From contig JAJDVQ010000028.1 of the NCBI GenBank assembly GCA_022826045.1, positions 38,751-102,750 of the forward strand: a stretch of 64,000 bases of DNA, read 5' to 3'. The position numbers and the translations under genes are program-made. This stretch comes from Acidimicrobiia bacterium (GTDB lineage: Bacteria; Actinomycetota; Acidimicrobiia; Acidimicrobiales; Poriferisodalaceae). The notes under the pieces are model-generated. The model was given only the letters and a program-made list of their open reading frames with translations. It searched no databases and was not told where the DNA came from. Shown in pieces: positions 1 through 10,057 of the stretch (its first letter is position 1; the number at the start of each line of letters is the position of its first letter).

Positions 1-150
1 CAGGCGATGGGCTACTGCGGCGCCACCAGCATCGACGACATGCGGCTGCGCACCCGGTTCGTGCGCGTCACCGCAGCCGCCCTGCGCGAGAGCCACCCCC
101 ACGACATCATGATCACCAAGGAGGCGCCCAACTACCGGGCGCCGACCTGA
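1..150 (+). CDS. guaB: IMP dehydrogenase, C-terminal fragment (cut by window edge)
   Basis: Only the last 49 codons lie in the window, read in frame from base 1 to a TGA at 148-150. The visible tail ([12 protein letters not shown], then [20 protein letters not shown]) is the typical C-terminus of bacterial IMP dehydrogenase, which oxidises IMP to XMP with NAD+ in guanine nucleotide synthesis. The catalytic domain is outside the window, so a GuaB-related paralogue cannot be excluded. The next gene converges on it and the two 3' ends overlap by 19 nt. Confidence 0.8.
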   Translation, partial: QAMGYCGATSIDDMRLRTRFVRVTAAALRESHPHDIMITKEAPNYRAPT

Positions 151-2297
151 TCTTCGTCCTTGCTGAGCTGCTCCAGGCGTTCCCATTCGTCGATGAGGCT
201 GCTGTCGGTGTCGCGCACGAGGTCGCCCAGCCAGCGCGTCAGCTCCACGATGTCGTCGGTGCGGCGATCCTCGGGCACGTTGCGCACGAGCGCCTTGTAG
301 GCATCGCTGAGGTAGCGCAGCAGCACCCCCTCGGAGCCCTTGATGCCGTAGTGGTTGACGTACTCGCGGAACGTCATGGCCCGCTCTCGCAGGTCGCGTG
401 CCACTGACTTGGGGCGGATGTTGTCGTTGCGCAGCCAGGGGTGATGGGTCGACCAGGCGTTGAAGCTGTCATACAGCCAGTCGCGCAGCGGCTTGGGCCA
501 CTCGACCTCTTCGAGGCGCTCCATGCGCTCCTCGTACTCCACGCCCTCGGCCTTCATCTCGGCCAGCAGGTCGGTGCGGGCCAGGTCTCGCTGCCGTTCC
601 AGCACCACGGTGGGGTTCTCCAGCGTTGCCTCCAGCACGCTGAGCACGTCGAGCGGGTAGGTCGGCTCGTCGGCGTCGACGAACTCGATGGCGTCGAGCG
701 CGAACGGCGACAGCGGCTGCGTGAGGTCGAATTCGGCCTGCAAGTCCACGTTCACCCGCACCAGGCGGTCGAGCTCATCGGGTTCTGCGAGCTGTTCCAC
801 CACCTGCGTCTCGCTCAGCGAGCGGTAGATGGCGATGGCCCGGCGGATGTGGGTGCGGTTGGCGGCGCGAGTTTCGTGGTTGTCGGTGAGCAGCCGTCGC
901 ATCGCCGCGCAGCCGTCGCCGGGGCGGTCCAGCACGTTCATCAGCATCGAATGCGACACGTCGAACTGCGAGCGCAGCAGCTCAGGTTCGCCTGATGCCA
1001 GGCGTTCGAACGTGTCGGCGTTCCACGGCGCGTAGCCCCGCTTGGGCGGCGACGGGCGCCGCACCTTGCGCAGCTTGGCCGGGTCGTCGCCGAACTTCTC
1101 ACGGGCCTTCTCGAGCGCCATCGCATACTCGACCTCGTGCTCGGGCGCTTGGCACCACACGAAGCCCTCGTGGTCGAAACCGCGGCGCCCGGCCCGGCCG
1201 GCGATCTGCTGGAAGTCGCGCACCGACAGCACCCGGGTGTCGCGCCCGTCGTACTTGCAGAGCTGGGTGAACACCACCGTGCGGATGGGCACGTTCACGC
1301 CGACGCCGAGCGTGTCGGTGCCGCAGATGAGCTTGAGCAGGCCTGCCCCGGCCAGCCGCTCGACGAGCAGCCGGTACTTGGGCAGCATCCCGGCGTGGTG
1401 CACGCCGACGCCGGCCTTGACGAAGCGCGAGATGTCGCGCCCGAACGGCGAGTCGAACCGGAAGTCGACTATCTCGGCGGCAACCTGCGCCTTCTCGTCC
1501 TTGGAGAGCACGTTGAGGCTGGTGAGCGCCTGTGCCCGCTCGGTGGCAGCCCTCTGGGTGAAGTGGACGATGTAGGCGGGAACCCGCCGCAGCTCCAGCA
1601 GCTCTTCGAGCGATTGGTGCAGCGTGGTCTCGCGGTAGGTGAAGGTGAGCGGCACCGGCCGTTCGGCGCCGGTCACGGTGGCGACCTCGCGGCCAGAGCG
1701 CCGCTGCAGGTCGTCAGCGAAGCGCTGGGTGGGGCCGAGCGTGGCGCTCATCAGGATCATCTGGGTGCGGGTCAGCTCGAGCAGCGGCACCTGCCAGGCC
1801 CAGCCTCGGTCGCGGTCGGAATAGAAGTGGAATTCGTCCATGACGACGCTGTCGACCGGGGCGCCGGCACCTGAGCGCAGCGCCAGGTTGGCCAGGATCT
1901 CCTGCGTGCAGCACACCACCGGCGCATCGGGGTTGACGGCGCCGTCGCCGGTCACCATGCCGACGTTCGCTGCTCCCAGCTCGTCGCAGAGCGCGAAGAA
2001 CTTCTCCGACACGAGCGCTTTGACCGGCGCGGTGTAGTAGCTGCGCTGGCCCCGAGCCACCGCCTCGAAATGTGCAGCGAGGCCCACCAGCGATTTGCCC
2101 GAGCCGGTCGGCGTGGTGATGATGACGTGGTTGCCGCCGAAGATCTCCAAGATGGCGTCTTCTTGGGCGGGGTAGAGCTCCAGGCCGATCTCGGCCGTGT
2201 AGTCCAGGAATCCCTCCAGCAGCGAGTCGGCATCCGGCTCGCGAGGCAGGAAAGCCGTCAGCCGCCCCGCCGCCGATCGCTCAACTGCCATCGCCAT
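132..2297 (-). CDS. SKI2-like DEAD/DEAH-box helicase with DUF3516-type C-terminus
   Basis: A 721-aa superfamily 2 helicase. Visible motifs in order are Walker A TPTGSGKS (about 62-69), motif II DEFH (154-157), motif III SATLG (184-188), a C-terminal helicase lobe with HHAGMLP (about 300-306), and motif [12 protein letters not shown] (364-373). The long C-terminal half matches the arrangement of actinobacterial helicases carrying DUF3516. Such proteins are ATP-dependent and probably act on RNA; the substrate cannot be read here. ATG codons lie at residues 1 and 3 with no clear ribosome site. It follows the dehydrogenase gene by 13 nt on the same strand, so they probably form one transcript. 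Confidence 0.85.
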   Translation of the reverse strand: MAMAVERSAAGRLTAFLPREPDADSLLEGFLDYTAEIGLELYPAQEDAILEIFGGNHVIITTPTGSGKSLVGLAAHFEAVARGQRSYYTAPVKALVSEKFFALCDELGAANVGMVTGDGAVNPDAPVVCCTQEILANLALRSGAGAPVDSVVMDEFHFYSDRDRGWAWQVPLLELTRTQMILMSATLGPTQRFADDLQRRSGREVATVTGAERPVPLTFTYRETTLHQSLEELLELRRVPAYIVHFTQRAATERAQALTSLNVLSKDEKAQVAAEIVDFRFDSPFGRDISRFVKAGVGVHHAGMLPKYRLLVERLAGAGLLKLICGTDTLGVGVNVPIRTVVFTQLCKYDGRDTRVLSVRDFQQIAGRAGRRGFDHEGFVWCQAPEHEVEYAMALEKAREKFGDDPAKLRKVRRPSPPKRGYAPWNADTFERLASGEPELLRSQFDVSHSMLMNVLDRPGDGCAAMRRLLTDNHETRAANRTHIRRAIAIYRSLSETQVVEQLAEPDELDRLVRVNVDLQAEFDLTQPLSPFALDAIEFVDADEPTYPLDVLSVLEATLENPTVVLERQRDLARTDLLAEMKAEGVEYEERMERLEEVEWPKPLRDWLYDSFNAWSTHHPWLRNDNIRPKSVARDLRERAMTFREYVNHYGIKGSEGVLLRYLSDAYKALVRNVPEDRRTDDIVELTRWLGDLVRDTDSSLIDEWERLEQLSKDEDQVGAR

Positions 2298-2310
2298 CGG
2301 AGGTTAGGAG

Positions 2311-3327
2311 TCAGGCGTTGCGGCCGGGCCAGGCTTGGGGGTTGATCATGTTGGGTGGCTGGTTGCCGTCGAGTGCGGTCATGACCTCCGACACTGCATG
2401 GGTGAAGATGCGGCGGCGGCCGGCGACCGTGGCGGAGGCCACGTGCGGGGTCACTATCACGTCGGGCCGGCCCAGCAGCGGGTGGCCTGGCGGCAGCGGC
2501 TCCGGCTCGGTCACGTCCAGCCCTGCGCCTCGCACCTTGCCTGCGTCGAGCGCCGCCAGCAGGGCGTCCTGGTCGACAAGTCCGCCGCGAGATGTGTTGA
2601 CCAGGTACACGCCGTCGCGCATCGCAGCGAGGAGTTCGGCGTTCACGAGATGGTGCGTGGCTTCGCTGAGCGGCGCGTGCACCGACACGACATGCGCGTC
2701 GGCCACTGCGTCATAGGGCGTCGCCGCCCGTTGCGCCCCCAGTTCCGCAAATCGTTCGTCGCCCGCATAGGGGTCATACGCCACGATCTCCATGCCGACG
2801 GCCGACATCACCCGGGCCACGTAGCCGCCGATGCGTCCGAGCCCTACCAATGCGAGCGTCGAGCCGGCCAGTTCAAGATGCCCGTGGCGTGCCCAGTAGT
2901 CGCCTTCGTCAGCCTCGAGCCGGAGGGCCGATTCCTTCAGTCCCTTGGTGATGGCGAAGATGAGCGCGACGGCTTGCTCAGCGGTGGAGATCGTCGGGCC
3001 GTCGGGCGTGTTGCAGGCGGCGATGCCGAACTCGGTGGCGTCGTCGAGGTCGAGATTGTCAAACCCGATGCCGGCCCGGGCGATCACCTTCAGCCGCGGA
3101 GCTCGCTCGTACACGGTGCGGTCGTAGCGGATCGCAGCGCCCACGATGGCGCCGTGCGCCCGTTCGATGCCTTCGAGCGGATCGTCGCCTCGCACATCGA
3201 CGATCCCGGCCCGGCCGTCCAGCAGCTCGCGCTGCAGCCGGCCGGCGGGCCGGTCGAACCAGACGATTGGCAGGCCAGCACCTGCGTCGGCGTCAGGGGA
3301 ATCTGTGTCAGTCGAACCGGTGCTCAT
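2311..3327 (-). CDS. D-isomer-specific 2-hydroxyacid dehydrogenase (SerA/CtBP-like)
   Basis: A 338-aa cytosolic NAD-dependent dehydrogenase. The Rossmann motif GLGRIGG, the catalytic-Arg segment NTSRGGLVDQDALL and the catalytic-His segment PHVASAT are all visible, in the order typical of D-2-hydroxyacid dehydrogenases. There is no C-terminal ACT or regulatory domain, so it resembles short phosphoglycerate dehydrogenase-like or CtBP-like enzymes rather than full-length SerA. The substrate is not predictable. The open frame extends to 3411, but the ATG at 3327 fits the family start better; no strong ribosome site is seen, so the mRNA may be leaderless. The P450 gene diverges from it. Confidence 0.8.
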   Translation of the reverse strand: MSTGSTDTDSPDADAGAGLPIVWFDRPAGRLQRELLDGRAGIVDVRGDDPLEGIERAHGAIVGAAIRYDRTVYERAPRLKVIARAGIGFDNLDLDDATEFGIAACNTPDGPTISTAEQAVALIFAITKGLKESALRLEADEGDYWARHGHLELAGSTLALVGLGRIGGYVARVMSAVGMEIVAYDPYAGDERFAELGAQRAATPYDAVADAHVVSVHAPLSEATHHLVNAELLAAMRDGVYLVNTSRGGLVDQDALLAALDAGKVRGAGLDVTEPEPLPPGHPLLGRPDVIVTPHVASATVAGRRRIFTHAVSEVMTALDGNQPPNMINPQAWPGRNA

Positions 3328-3489
3328 GCCGTCAGTATTGCGCCGGGACGGGGCCAGGCAGGGTGCCAGTGCGAGGACCCGACCGCTGGCGGCGATGCGA
3401 CGGCCCGACAACGCCCGGCAGCGTCCCTGGGAGCGCCACTACCGTCTACACCAGCTTGGGCAGGCACCGGTGAACAGGGGTACGGGTTG

Positions 3490-4784
3490 ATGAAGGTCGA
3501 CGAGGCGGTCATCCATGACACCGAGCGGTACGCCGCCGAGGGCTACCCGTGGGCCGAGTGGGATTTGCTGCGCGACGAGGCGCCCGTGTACTGGTACGTG
3601 CGCGACAACATCGTCCCGTTCTGGGCGATCACCCGCTACGAGGACGTGAAGTGGATCTCGGGTCAGAACAAGACGTTCATCAACGGGGGCGGACGACTGC
3701 GTCTCGCTGACGCCGACCGGGATGCCCGCTTCTGGACCAAGTATCGCCAGCGCGCCATCGAGATCGGCTGGGACCCCGACGAGCCGCCGGACTTCATCTT
3801 CAAGGACCGTCCCGACCACTGGGACCTGCGCCGGCTGGTGGTGCCGGAGTTCACGCCGAAGGCGATGCGCAGCAGATCCGAGTCGCTCGAACTGCACGCC
3901 CAGCGCTTCGCGGACGAGTTCATCGCCAAGGTGGACGACGAGGGCACCGCCGACGTGGTGGAAGACCTGGCGGTGAAGCTGCCGCTGGCAGCCATCTGCG
4001 AGATGGTGGGCGTGTCGGCCGACGACTGGGAGCAGGTGCACGCCTGGACATCGGTGCTGTTCGACGATCCCGATCTGGAGAGGTTCTGCCGGCCCGGCGA
4101 GCCCCGTGACGAGATGCGGTCGCGCATGATCCGCGAGTTCGACGCATGGATCGGCGAGCTGATCGCCCAGCGCCGCCGCGACGGCACCGACGGCCGCGAC
4201 CTAGTGAGCATCCTGCTGCGGTCCGAGATCGAATCAGGCCCGCTGACGCCGCAGCAGCTCGTGGGCTACCTGCGCTTGATGATCGCTGCGGGCAACGAGA
4301 CGACGCGCAACGCAGCGAGCGGGGGGGGGTGATCGCCCTGCTCGAGCACCGCGACCAGCTCGACCTGCTCAACGAGCGCATCGACGACCCCGACGCCGTC
4401 GAGACTGCCGTGGAGGAGATCCTGCGCTGGACATCGCCAGTCATCCAGTTCGCCCGCACCTGCACCAAAGACACCGAGCTGCGGGGCCACACGATCAAGG
4501 CCGGCGAGCACGTGGGGGTGTGGTACCCCTCGGCCAACCGCGACGAGCGCCAGTTCCCCGAGCCCTACCGCTTCGACATCGGGCGCACGCCCAACGATCA
4601 CCTCGCCTTCGGCCACGGCGCCCACTTCTGCTTGGGCGTGCACCTGGCCCGCTGGGAGCTGCGAGCGTTCTTCCGGGTGGTGGCGCCCCTGCTCGACGGC
4701 CTGCAGCTCGACGGCGAGCAGTCCCGCATCGGCCACCTGCACGTCGGCCCCATCAAGCACCAGATGGTGACCCCGCGGTCCTGA
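3490..4784 (+). pseudogene. Cytochrome P450, interrupted by a frameshift in a G9 tract
   Basis: The first part (3490-4332) encodes a P450 N-terminus through the I-helix (LMIAAGNETTRNA) and stops at TGA 4330-4332 straight after nine G (4321-4329). The rest continues in another frame to 4784, with VIALLEHRDQ, the K-helix segment VEEILRWTSPV and the heme-Cys loop FGHGAHFCLGVHLARWE. A tract of 7 (or 10) G would restore one protein of about 430 aa, and 7 G gives the common P450 wording NAASGGVIALLEH. It is either a homopolymer sequencing error, a phase-variable gene or a recent pseudogene. Family members are heme monooxygenases needing ferredoxin partners, none of which is adjacent. Confidence 0.85.
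4321..4329 (+). repeat. G9 homopolymer at the P450 frameshift
   Basis: Nine consecutive G directly before the premature TGA at 4330. Gain of one or loss of two G joins the two halves of the P450. The window has a second, longer G tract at 26154-26168, so slippage, biological or technical, is a recurring theme here. Confidence 0.9.
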
Positions 4785-4862
4785 TCCGCCCGCGGCTCCG
4801 GGTATCTGGATACGACCGGTGCACTCAGATCGCACCTGAGCGCAGGACTAGCGTCGGCGGCC

Positions 4863-5705
4863 ATGACGACGACTGATGTGGTGGTGACGGGGCTGCGATT
4901 CGGGGAGGGGCCGCGCTGGCGCGGCGACCGGCTCTGGTACTCCGACTTCTACCGGCACGGCATCTACACCGTGACTCCCGATGGCAACGAAGAACTCGTG
5001 CACACGGTTCCGACGCAGCCGTCGGGGCTGGGCTGGCTGCCCAACGGCGACTTGCTGTTCGTGTCGATGCTCGACCGGCAGCTTCGCCGGCTCGACGCCG
5101 ACGGCAACGAGTCGCTGCACGCCGACCTGTCGGGCATCGCCGGCGGTCCGTGCAACGACATGGTGGTTGCCGCCGACGGCACGGCGTACGTCGGCAACTT
5201 CGGTTTCGACGACAGTGCAGGGGAGACGTTCGCGCAGGCAACCTTGGCCATCGTGAGTCCGGACGGCACTGCTCGACCGGGGCCCGAGGGCTTCGACTTC
5301 CCCAACGGCACCGTGATCGACCCCAGCGGGCGCCACATGGTCATCGCGGAGAGCTACGGCCGACGGATGACGGCGTTCGACATCGAAGCTGACGGCTCGC
5401 TGAGCGGACGGCGGACGTTTGCCGATCTGGGAGAGCGCGTGCCCGACGGCATCTGCCTCGACGAGGCCGGCGGCATCTGGGTGGCCGATCCCCTCAACGC
5501 GAGCTGTTTCCGGGTGGTCGATGGCGGCGAGGTCACCGATGTCATCGAGCTGGAGTTGAACTGCTTCGCCTGCATGCTCGGCGACGACGATCGCCGCACC
5601 CTCTACATGGTCACCGCCCCCACCTCGCGCCCGCCCGACGACGCGCCGGCCCTCGGCCGCATCGAGACCGCCCGAGTCGACATTCCCGGCGCCGGCCTGC
5701 CCTAG
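4863..5705 (+). CDS. SMP-30/gluconolactonase/LRE-family protein
   Basis: A 280-aa six-bladed beta-propeller protein of the SMP-30/gluconolactonase family. Supporting segments are FGEGPRW near the N-terminus (metal-ligand Glu), GGPCNDMVV and FPNGTV (Asn/Asp ligands), and PDGICLDEAGGIWVAD (ligand Asp). Members hydrolyse lactones or similar esters with a divalent metal; the substrate is unknown here. There is no signal peptide, so it is probably cytosolic. It lies 78 nt after the P450 on the same strand, so the two may be co-transcribed in one catabolic unit. Confidence 0.8.
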   Translation: MTTTDVVVTGLRFGEGPRWRGDRLWYSDFYRHGIYTVTPDGNEELVHTVPTQPSGLGWLPNGDLLFVSMLDRQLRRLDADGNESLHADLSGIAGGPCNDMVVAADGTAYVGNFGFDDSAGETFAQATLAIVSPDGTARPGPEGFDFPNGTVIDPSGRHMVIAESYGRRMTAFDIEADGSLSGRRTFADLGERVPDGICLDEAGGIWVADPLNASCFRVVDGGEVTDVIELELNCFACMLGDDDRRTLYMVTAPTSRPPDDAPALGRIETARVDIPGAGLP

Positions 5706-5759
5706 CCCTCACCGGCTGGAGCTGGCGCCGCCGGAGCAACCGCCAAGTGCGCCTAGATA

Positions 5760-5809
5760 AGCTAACATATTAGCTACCTAATATGTTAGCTGACTAATAT
5801 ATTAGGTAA
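5760..5809 (+). promoter_or_regulatory. Three tandem 12-bp palindromes (operator array)
   Basis: Three copies of CTAAYATRTTAG start at 5762, 5778 and 5794, exactly 16 bp apart. The copies read CTAACATATTAG, CTAATATGTTAG and CTAATATATTAG; the third is a perfect palindrome, and the first two form an inverted repeat with 14-bp arms (5760-5773 and 5778-5791) around CTAC. The block is very AT-rich in a GC-rich sequence and sits about 50 bp before the AAA ATPase start, where a promoter is expected. It looks like a cooperative repressor or partition-type binding site; the cognate protein is not identified. Confidence 0.7.
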
Positions 5810-5857
5810 CTGACGTGCTAGAGTGCTGGCGTTCAGCTCTTGCGGAGGCCGCACGGC

Positions 5858-7315
5858 ATGGCGATGGACCAACTTGTCAACCGTGAGGCTGAAGCCGCTG
5901 CCCTGCACCGGCTGGCCGACGCTGGTGGCCGATCACTCGCGCTCGTGCGAGGCCGGCGGCGTGTCGGCAAGACGTACCTGCTGTCACAACTTTGGGACTC
6001 GCGCCGAGCCATGTACTTCGTGGCATCCGCCACAGCACCCGAGATCAACCGCCAGGTGCTCGTGCAGACCGCGGCACGCTGGGCCGGTGTCGGCCTGCGG
6101 CCCGAGGACCATCCCACCTGGCGGCTGGTCTTCCGTTCGCTGCTCGCACTGCGCCCGGACGAGCCGATCGTCATCATCCTCGACGAGTTCCAGTATCTCG
6201 CCGCCGGCGACGACGGGCTGCGTGAGGTCGCCTCAGAGCTGAACGCCGTCTGGGAGAGCGAGATTCAACGGCGCGCGGGCGTGCTGGTGGTGCTGTGCGG
6301 ATCGGCAGTGCGAACGCTTGCGGCACTCGAGCAGGGCGGCTCGCCGCTGTACGGCCGGCTCGACGCCTCGCTGGTGGTCGCGCCATTCGACTACTACGAC
6401 AGCGCACAGATGCTGAGCGGCTATTCGCCGCGCGAGCGCATCGCTCTCTACGCCGCCCTGGGAGGCCTGCCGGCCAATCTCGCGGCTGTGGAACCCGATG
6501 ACGACGCGGCGCGCAACATCGTCAGGCTGGCGCTGGCGCCCGACGGCTTGGTGCACACTCGCATCCGAACCCAGCTCGACCAGGAGGAGGGCCTGCGCCA
6601 GACACAGCAGTACCGGGCGGTGCTCGCCAGCATCGGACTGGGCGCGCGCACGGTGGGCGAGATCGCATCCAAGATGAGCCGCAGCGCCGACTCGTCGCTC
6701 AAGCGTTTGGTGGCTCAGCTCGAAGACATGGCGTACTTGACCTGCGAGCTGGACTTCGAGGAATCGCGGACACGCGGCCTGCGCTACCGGCTGGCCGACC
6801 CTGCTGCTCGCTTTCACTACCGCATCGCGCTGCCGAACGAATCGGCTGCGGTGGCCTTCGGCGCCGAGCACGTGTGGAGCACCCAGATCGAGCCCGAGAT
6901 GTTTCCCGCCTACGTGGGCCGCCACGTCTTCGAAGACGTGGCACGGCAGGCCTACATCCGCTGGGCTGTCGAGGCAGGTCTGCCGCTGGTGCCTGAGTGG
7001 CAGCGATGGCAGGGCGCCGACCGCACCGGCGTGGGCGTCGACATCGACATGGTCGGGCGCACGCTCGACGGCGGCCTGGTGACCGGTTCGGTCAAGTTCC
7101 GCATGCGACAGGCGACGGCGCGCACATATGTCGAGCATGACGAGGCGCTGAGGCGCTTGGCTGCGAGCGGGCGGAACTGGGCGCGCGAGGCACTGCAGCC
7201 CTCATCGCCCTACTTCTTCCTGTCTGCCGGAGGCTTTGCAGCGTCGTTCGGTGAGGCCTGCGAACCGGGCCGCGAGGTCATCACCTGGACCTTGTGCGAC
7301 CTCTTCGACCGGTAG
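5858..7315 (+). CDS. AAA ATPase with DUF234-type C-terminal domain
   Basis: A 485-aa protein. The N-terminal AAA module has Walker A GRRRVGKTYLL and Walker B IIILDEFQYL. A winged-helix-like middle follows (GEIASKMSRSADSSLKRLV), and the C-terminal region (VGVDIDMVGRTLDGGLVTGS, then VKFRM) resembles the DUF234, PD-(D/E)XK-like part of the archaeal-type ATPase family. Family roles are poorly known and members are often linked to mobile or defence loci. The start is the ATG at 5858, with GGAGG at 5844-5848; TTG 5840 and ATG 5864 are alternatives. It stands alone behind the palindrome array, which probably controls it. Confidence 0.8.
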   Translation: MAMDQLVNREAEAAALHRLADAGGRSLALVRGRRRVGKTYLLSQLWDSRRAMYFVASATAPEINRQVLVQTAARWAGVGLRPEDHPTWRLVFRSLLALRPDEPIVIILDEFQYLAAGDDGLREVASELNAVWESEIQRRAGVLVVLCGSAVRTLAALEQGGSPLYGRLDASLVVAPFDYYDSAQMLSGYSPRERIALYAALGGLPANLAAVEPDDDAARNIVRLALAPDGLVHTRIRTQLDQEEGLRQTQQYRAVLASIGLGARTVGEIASKMSRSADSSLKRLVAQLEDMAYLTCELDFEESRTRGLRYRLADPAARFHYRIALPNESAAVAFGAEHVWSTQIEPEMFPAYVGRHVFEDVARQAYIRWAVEAGLPLVPEWQRWQGADRTGVGVDIDMVGRTLDGGLVTGSVKFRMRQATARTYVEHDEALRRLAASGRNWAREALQPSSPYFFLSAGGFAASFGEACEPGREVITWTLCDLFDR

Positions 7316-7355
7316 CAGCCGGCAGTTCGTTCGCGGATCGGGATCGGTTGGGAAG

Positions 7356-8375
7356 TCAGGTGTCGGTGGCGCCGAGGCGGCGCAGGTGGCCGGCGCGGAT
7401 GTCGGCGGTCTGGCCTTGGACCAGCAGGAAGAGCGCTTCGCGGGCTAGGCGCTGTGCGTGATGGGCGAGTGTGATCGCTCTGCCGCCGACCGATGAGACG
7501 AGCGCGCTGGTGGCCCGGATGCCCACATAACCGACCTGCGCACGGCGTTCGGGCATCTCGTCGACCTCTGCCCCGTAGAGCGCGCTGCGAGCCGCATCCA
7601 GCTCTGCATCCAGCGGCGAGGGCCCGAGCAGCCCGAGAGCACGGGACGCCACGCCCAGCATGAGGGCGCCGTTGGTTCGCAGGCCTTGGCGGTAGAACGC
7701 CAGCCAGTCGCTGTAGTCGATGATCTCCACTACCTCGTCGTCGCCGACGGCGTGACCGTCGAAATGCAGTTCCACTGTCACCGAGGAGTCCACTGCGGCA
7801 AGCCGCAGCCGACGCGACGTCAGCGTGGGTGCCTCGGCGGCCGGGATGAGCATCCACACGAGCCGATCCGCCTCGTGAGCCGCAACCAGCACTGCGTCGA
7901 TGTGACCCCACCCGGTGACGAACGGTGCCACGCCGCGCAGCACCCAGCCGCCGCCGGAACGCTCGGCGAACAGGCACGGCTCGGGACGCAGCACATGCGC
8001 GAACGCGACACCGCTGCGCCGCTCGCCGGTGGCCAGCGCGCGGGCCCAGCGGTCGTGCAGCGGCGATCCGGCTGGTATCCGCGCCGCATTGGCCGAGCCG
8101 CCGCCGTGCTGCGCCCACACGAACGCGGTCGTGAGGCAGCCGCCGGCCAGCGATTCGAGAATGGGCAGTCGCTCGAGCTCGTCGAAGCCGCAGCCGCCCA
8201 CCTCGGTCGGCGTCCACAGCCCATACAAGCCGACGTCACGGAACAGGTCCAAATTGCGCTCGGGAATCTTCCCCGCTGTGTCCACGTCCAGCGCACGCTC
8301 GAACAGCACGCCATCCGCGAGCTGCTGCGCGTCGAGCAGCAGTGCGATGGGATCGGGCGGGGGACCGGGGCTCAC
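7356..8375 (-). CDS. Acyl-CoA dehydrogenase-family protein
   Basis: About 339 aa with the acyl-CoA dehydrogenase fold signature: N-terminal helices (DLFRDVGLYGLWTPTEVGG), a beta domain around GWVLRGVAPFVTGWG, and a C-terminal helical part. It is shorter than typical 380-aa members and the catalytic Glu is not obvious, so activity as a classical FAD acyl-CoA dehydrogenase is uncertain. A GTG at 8375 is chosen; the frame stays open to 8459 but would then overlap the MaoC gene. It is the last gene of the nitrile hydratase/selenoprotein operon, 47 nt after MaoC, which suggests CoA-linked processing of the product. Confidence 0.7.
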   Translation of the reverse strand: MSPGPPPDPIALLLDAQQLADGVLFERALDVDTAGKIPERNLDLFRDVGLYGLWTPTEVGGCGFDELERLPILESLAGGCLTTAFVWAQHGGGSANAARIPAGSPLHDRWARALATGERRSGVAFAHVLRPEPCLFAERSGGGWVLRGVAPFVTGWGHIDAVLVAAHEADRLVWMLIPAAEAPTLTSRRLRLAAVDSSVTVELHFDGHAVGDDEVVEIIDYSDWLAFYRQGLRTNGALMLGVASRALGLLGPSPLDAELDAARSALYGAEVDEMPERRAQVGYVGIRATSALVSSVGGRAITLAHHAQRLAREALFLLVQGQTADIRAGHLRRLGATDT

Positions 8376-8422
8376 GGCGGTCAAGGATGCACGCGCGGCG
8401 ACGCCGCCGCGCCCCAGGGCGT

Positions 8423-8917
8423 TCAGGTGCCGGTGTCGGGCTCCGCCGGTTGGCGCCACATGAGGGCGTTGCGGCGCATGATGGCGACCAGCGTGTCGTC
8501 CTGGTTGCAGGCGCGGTGCTCGAACAGGATGATGCCCTGGTCGGGCTTGCTCTTCGACGGGCGTGCCGAGATCACTTCGCTCTCCACCCGCAGCGTGTCG
8601 CCGTGGAAGACGGGTGCAGGAAAGTCCATCCGTTCGAAGCCGAGGTTCGCCACGGTGGTGCCGTGGGTGGTCTCGTGGACCGAGATGCCGACCACGACAG
8701 CGGCCGTGAACATCGAGTTCACGAGCGGCTTGCCGAACTGGGTCTCAGTGCGGGCGTATTCGAAGTCGAGATGCAGGGCAGCGGGGTTCATCGTCATGGT
8801 GGTGAACATGACGTTGTCGGCCTCGGTGATCGTGCGGCGCAGTCGATGGTGAATCACCAGTCCCGGCGTCAGCTCCTCGAACCACCGTCCGCCGTGCGGG
8901 CGGGGTGCGTCGCTCAT
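8423..8917 (-). CDS. MaoC-family (hot-dog) dehydratase
   Basis: A 164-aa single hot-dog-fold protein of the MaoC/enoyl-CoA hydratase 2 type. Visible segments are [20 protein letters not shown] (N-terminal helix and substrate loop), [19 protein letters not shown] and [17 protein letters not shown], all characteristic of the family. It probably hydrates or dehydrates an unsaturated acyl-CoA; the substrate is unknown. Its ATG overlaps the TGA of the preceding gene (TGATG), with a strong AGGAGGAGC ribosome site, showing tight translational coupling in the selenoprotein operon. Confidence 0.85.
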   Translation of the reverse strand: MSDAPRPHGGRWFEELTPGLVIHHRLRRTITEADNVMFTTMTMNPAALHLDFEYARTETQFGKPLVNSMFTAAVVVGISVHETTHGTTVANLGFERMDFPAPVFHGDTLRVESEVISARPSKSKPDQGIILFEHRACNQDDTLVAIMRRNALMWRQPAEPDTGT

Positions 8918-10050
8918 CAGGCTGCTCCTCCTGCAACTTCAAGGGTGCCGGCAGTGTCTGATTGGCCGACGCCGAGTGCGTCGGCCCAGGGCACCTCGCA
9001 CGCTTGGTCGAGATCGATCTCGGCGTGGACGACCGGGTTCTGGTGAGGGCCGGCGCACCATGACGGCATCACCATCGTGTACAGACCCGAGCCGCCCGCC
9101 TGGAATACCACGATCCTGCTGGGGTCTTTCAGGATCGGGACCAGCTCATCGGACGGGCCGTCCCGGTCGAGGTAGAAGGCCGACCCGACATGGGCGAGCG
9201 TCGCTGCCGTGTTGGTGGCGCGCGCAGCCAACTCGGCCTGAATGTCCTCGCGGGTCAGCCCCGCGCGGGCCAGCACCGTCGTGTGGTCGGGGTTCATGAT
9301 CACGGTGACAGCGCCGTGCCGCAGGTGCGCGTTGTTGCTGCCCGGGTTGGCCATGACCGCAGCGATCACGTTCAGCAGGCGACTGGCCGACTCGGGATCG
9401 TCCGCATCGCCGGTGAAGATCGTCGAGTGCGGCGCCTCGGCACCGACGACGACCACGGCGCTGTCATCTTCGGCGTAGCCGTAGGAGGTGTGCAGCGGCG
9501 CGAACGGGCTGTTCTCGGTGTCCTCGGCGAGGCAGTAGGTGAACTTGCCGGGATGGCCGTGCAGCGCCATGTCCGACGCGCCCGGCCGGGCCCCGCCGAT
9601 GTTCATCATGGCCAGCCGCAGCGCCCGCCCGATCGAAGCGTTGGCACGATGGCCGGGCCCGAGCGCCCCGAATCCCGAAGCCACTTCGCCGCACTGGTGC
9701 CGTGCCGGCCCGCACACCACGATGAGCGGCGCGGTGCAGTGGGTGGTGCTCTGCATCTCGGTGAGATCGAACTCGGGCTGGCACACGGCCCGGACGGCGG
9801 CCACTACGACGGGGATGTGGTCGGGCAGGCAGCCGGCCATCACCGCAGCCGTCGCCACCTTCTCCACGCTCGCCACGCCGTGCGCGGGTCCCATGACGCC
9901 CAATTCGAGGTCGGGGTCGAGGCCAGAGGCGAGCGCCATCATGGCCACCCGCTCGGGGGTGGGGATGACGACCGGCAGGCCGTCGGTGAGCCCGAGCGCG
10001 TGCAGCTGCTCGAGCGCGTCGGCCTCGTTGTGGGCCTCCAGCAGTGTCAC
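8917..10050 (-). CDS. Unrecognised conserved-looking protein, companion of the UGSC selenoprotein
   Basis: A 377-aa soluble protein with no signal or membrane segment and no motif I can name. It contains many Cys and His residues, for example [24 protein letters not shown] and [12 protein letters not shown], plus a Gly-rich [10 protein letters not shown]. The chosen start is GTG 10050, 7 nt after the selenoprotein stop; the frame is open to 10116 but would overlap that gene. Its position directly between the selenoprotein and MaoC, coupled to both, suggests a partner subunit or enzyme in the same pathway. A metal- or thiol-dependent catalytic role is only a guess. Confidence 0.65.
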   Translation of the reverse strand: MTLLEAHNEADALEQLHALGLTDGLPVVIPTPERVAMMALASGLDPDLELGVMGPAHGVASVEKVATAAVMAGCLPDHIPVVVAAVRAVCQPEFDLTEMQSTTHCTAPLIVVCGPARHQCGEVASGFGALGPGHRANASIGRALRLAMMNIGGARPGASDMALHGHPGKFTYCLAEDTENSPFAPLHTSYGYAEDDSAVVVVGAEAPHSTIFTGDADDPESASRLLNVIAAVMANPGSNNAHLRHGAVTVIMNPDHTTVLARAGLTREDIQAELAARATNTAATLAHVGSAFYLDRDGPSDELVPILKDPSRIVVFQAGGSGLYTMVMPSWCAGPHQNPVVHAEIDLDQACEVPWADALGVGQSDTAGTLEVAGGAA

Positions 10051-10057
10051 GACTGGT

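Noticed and set aside
4320..4332. P450 TGA as a second selenocysteine codon
   Set aside because: Residues after the TGA in that frame do not continue the P450; the homology resumes in another frame, which a frameshift in the G9 tract explains.
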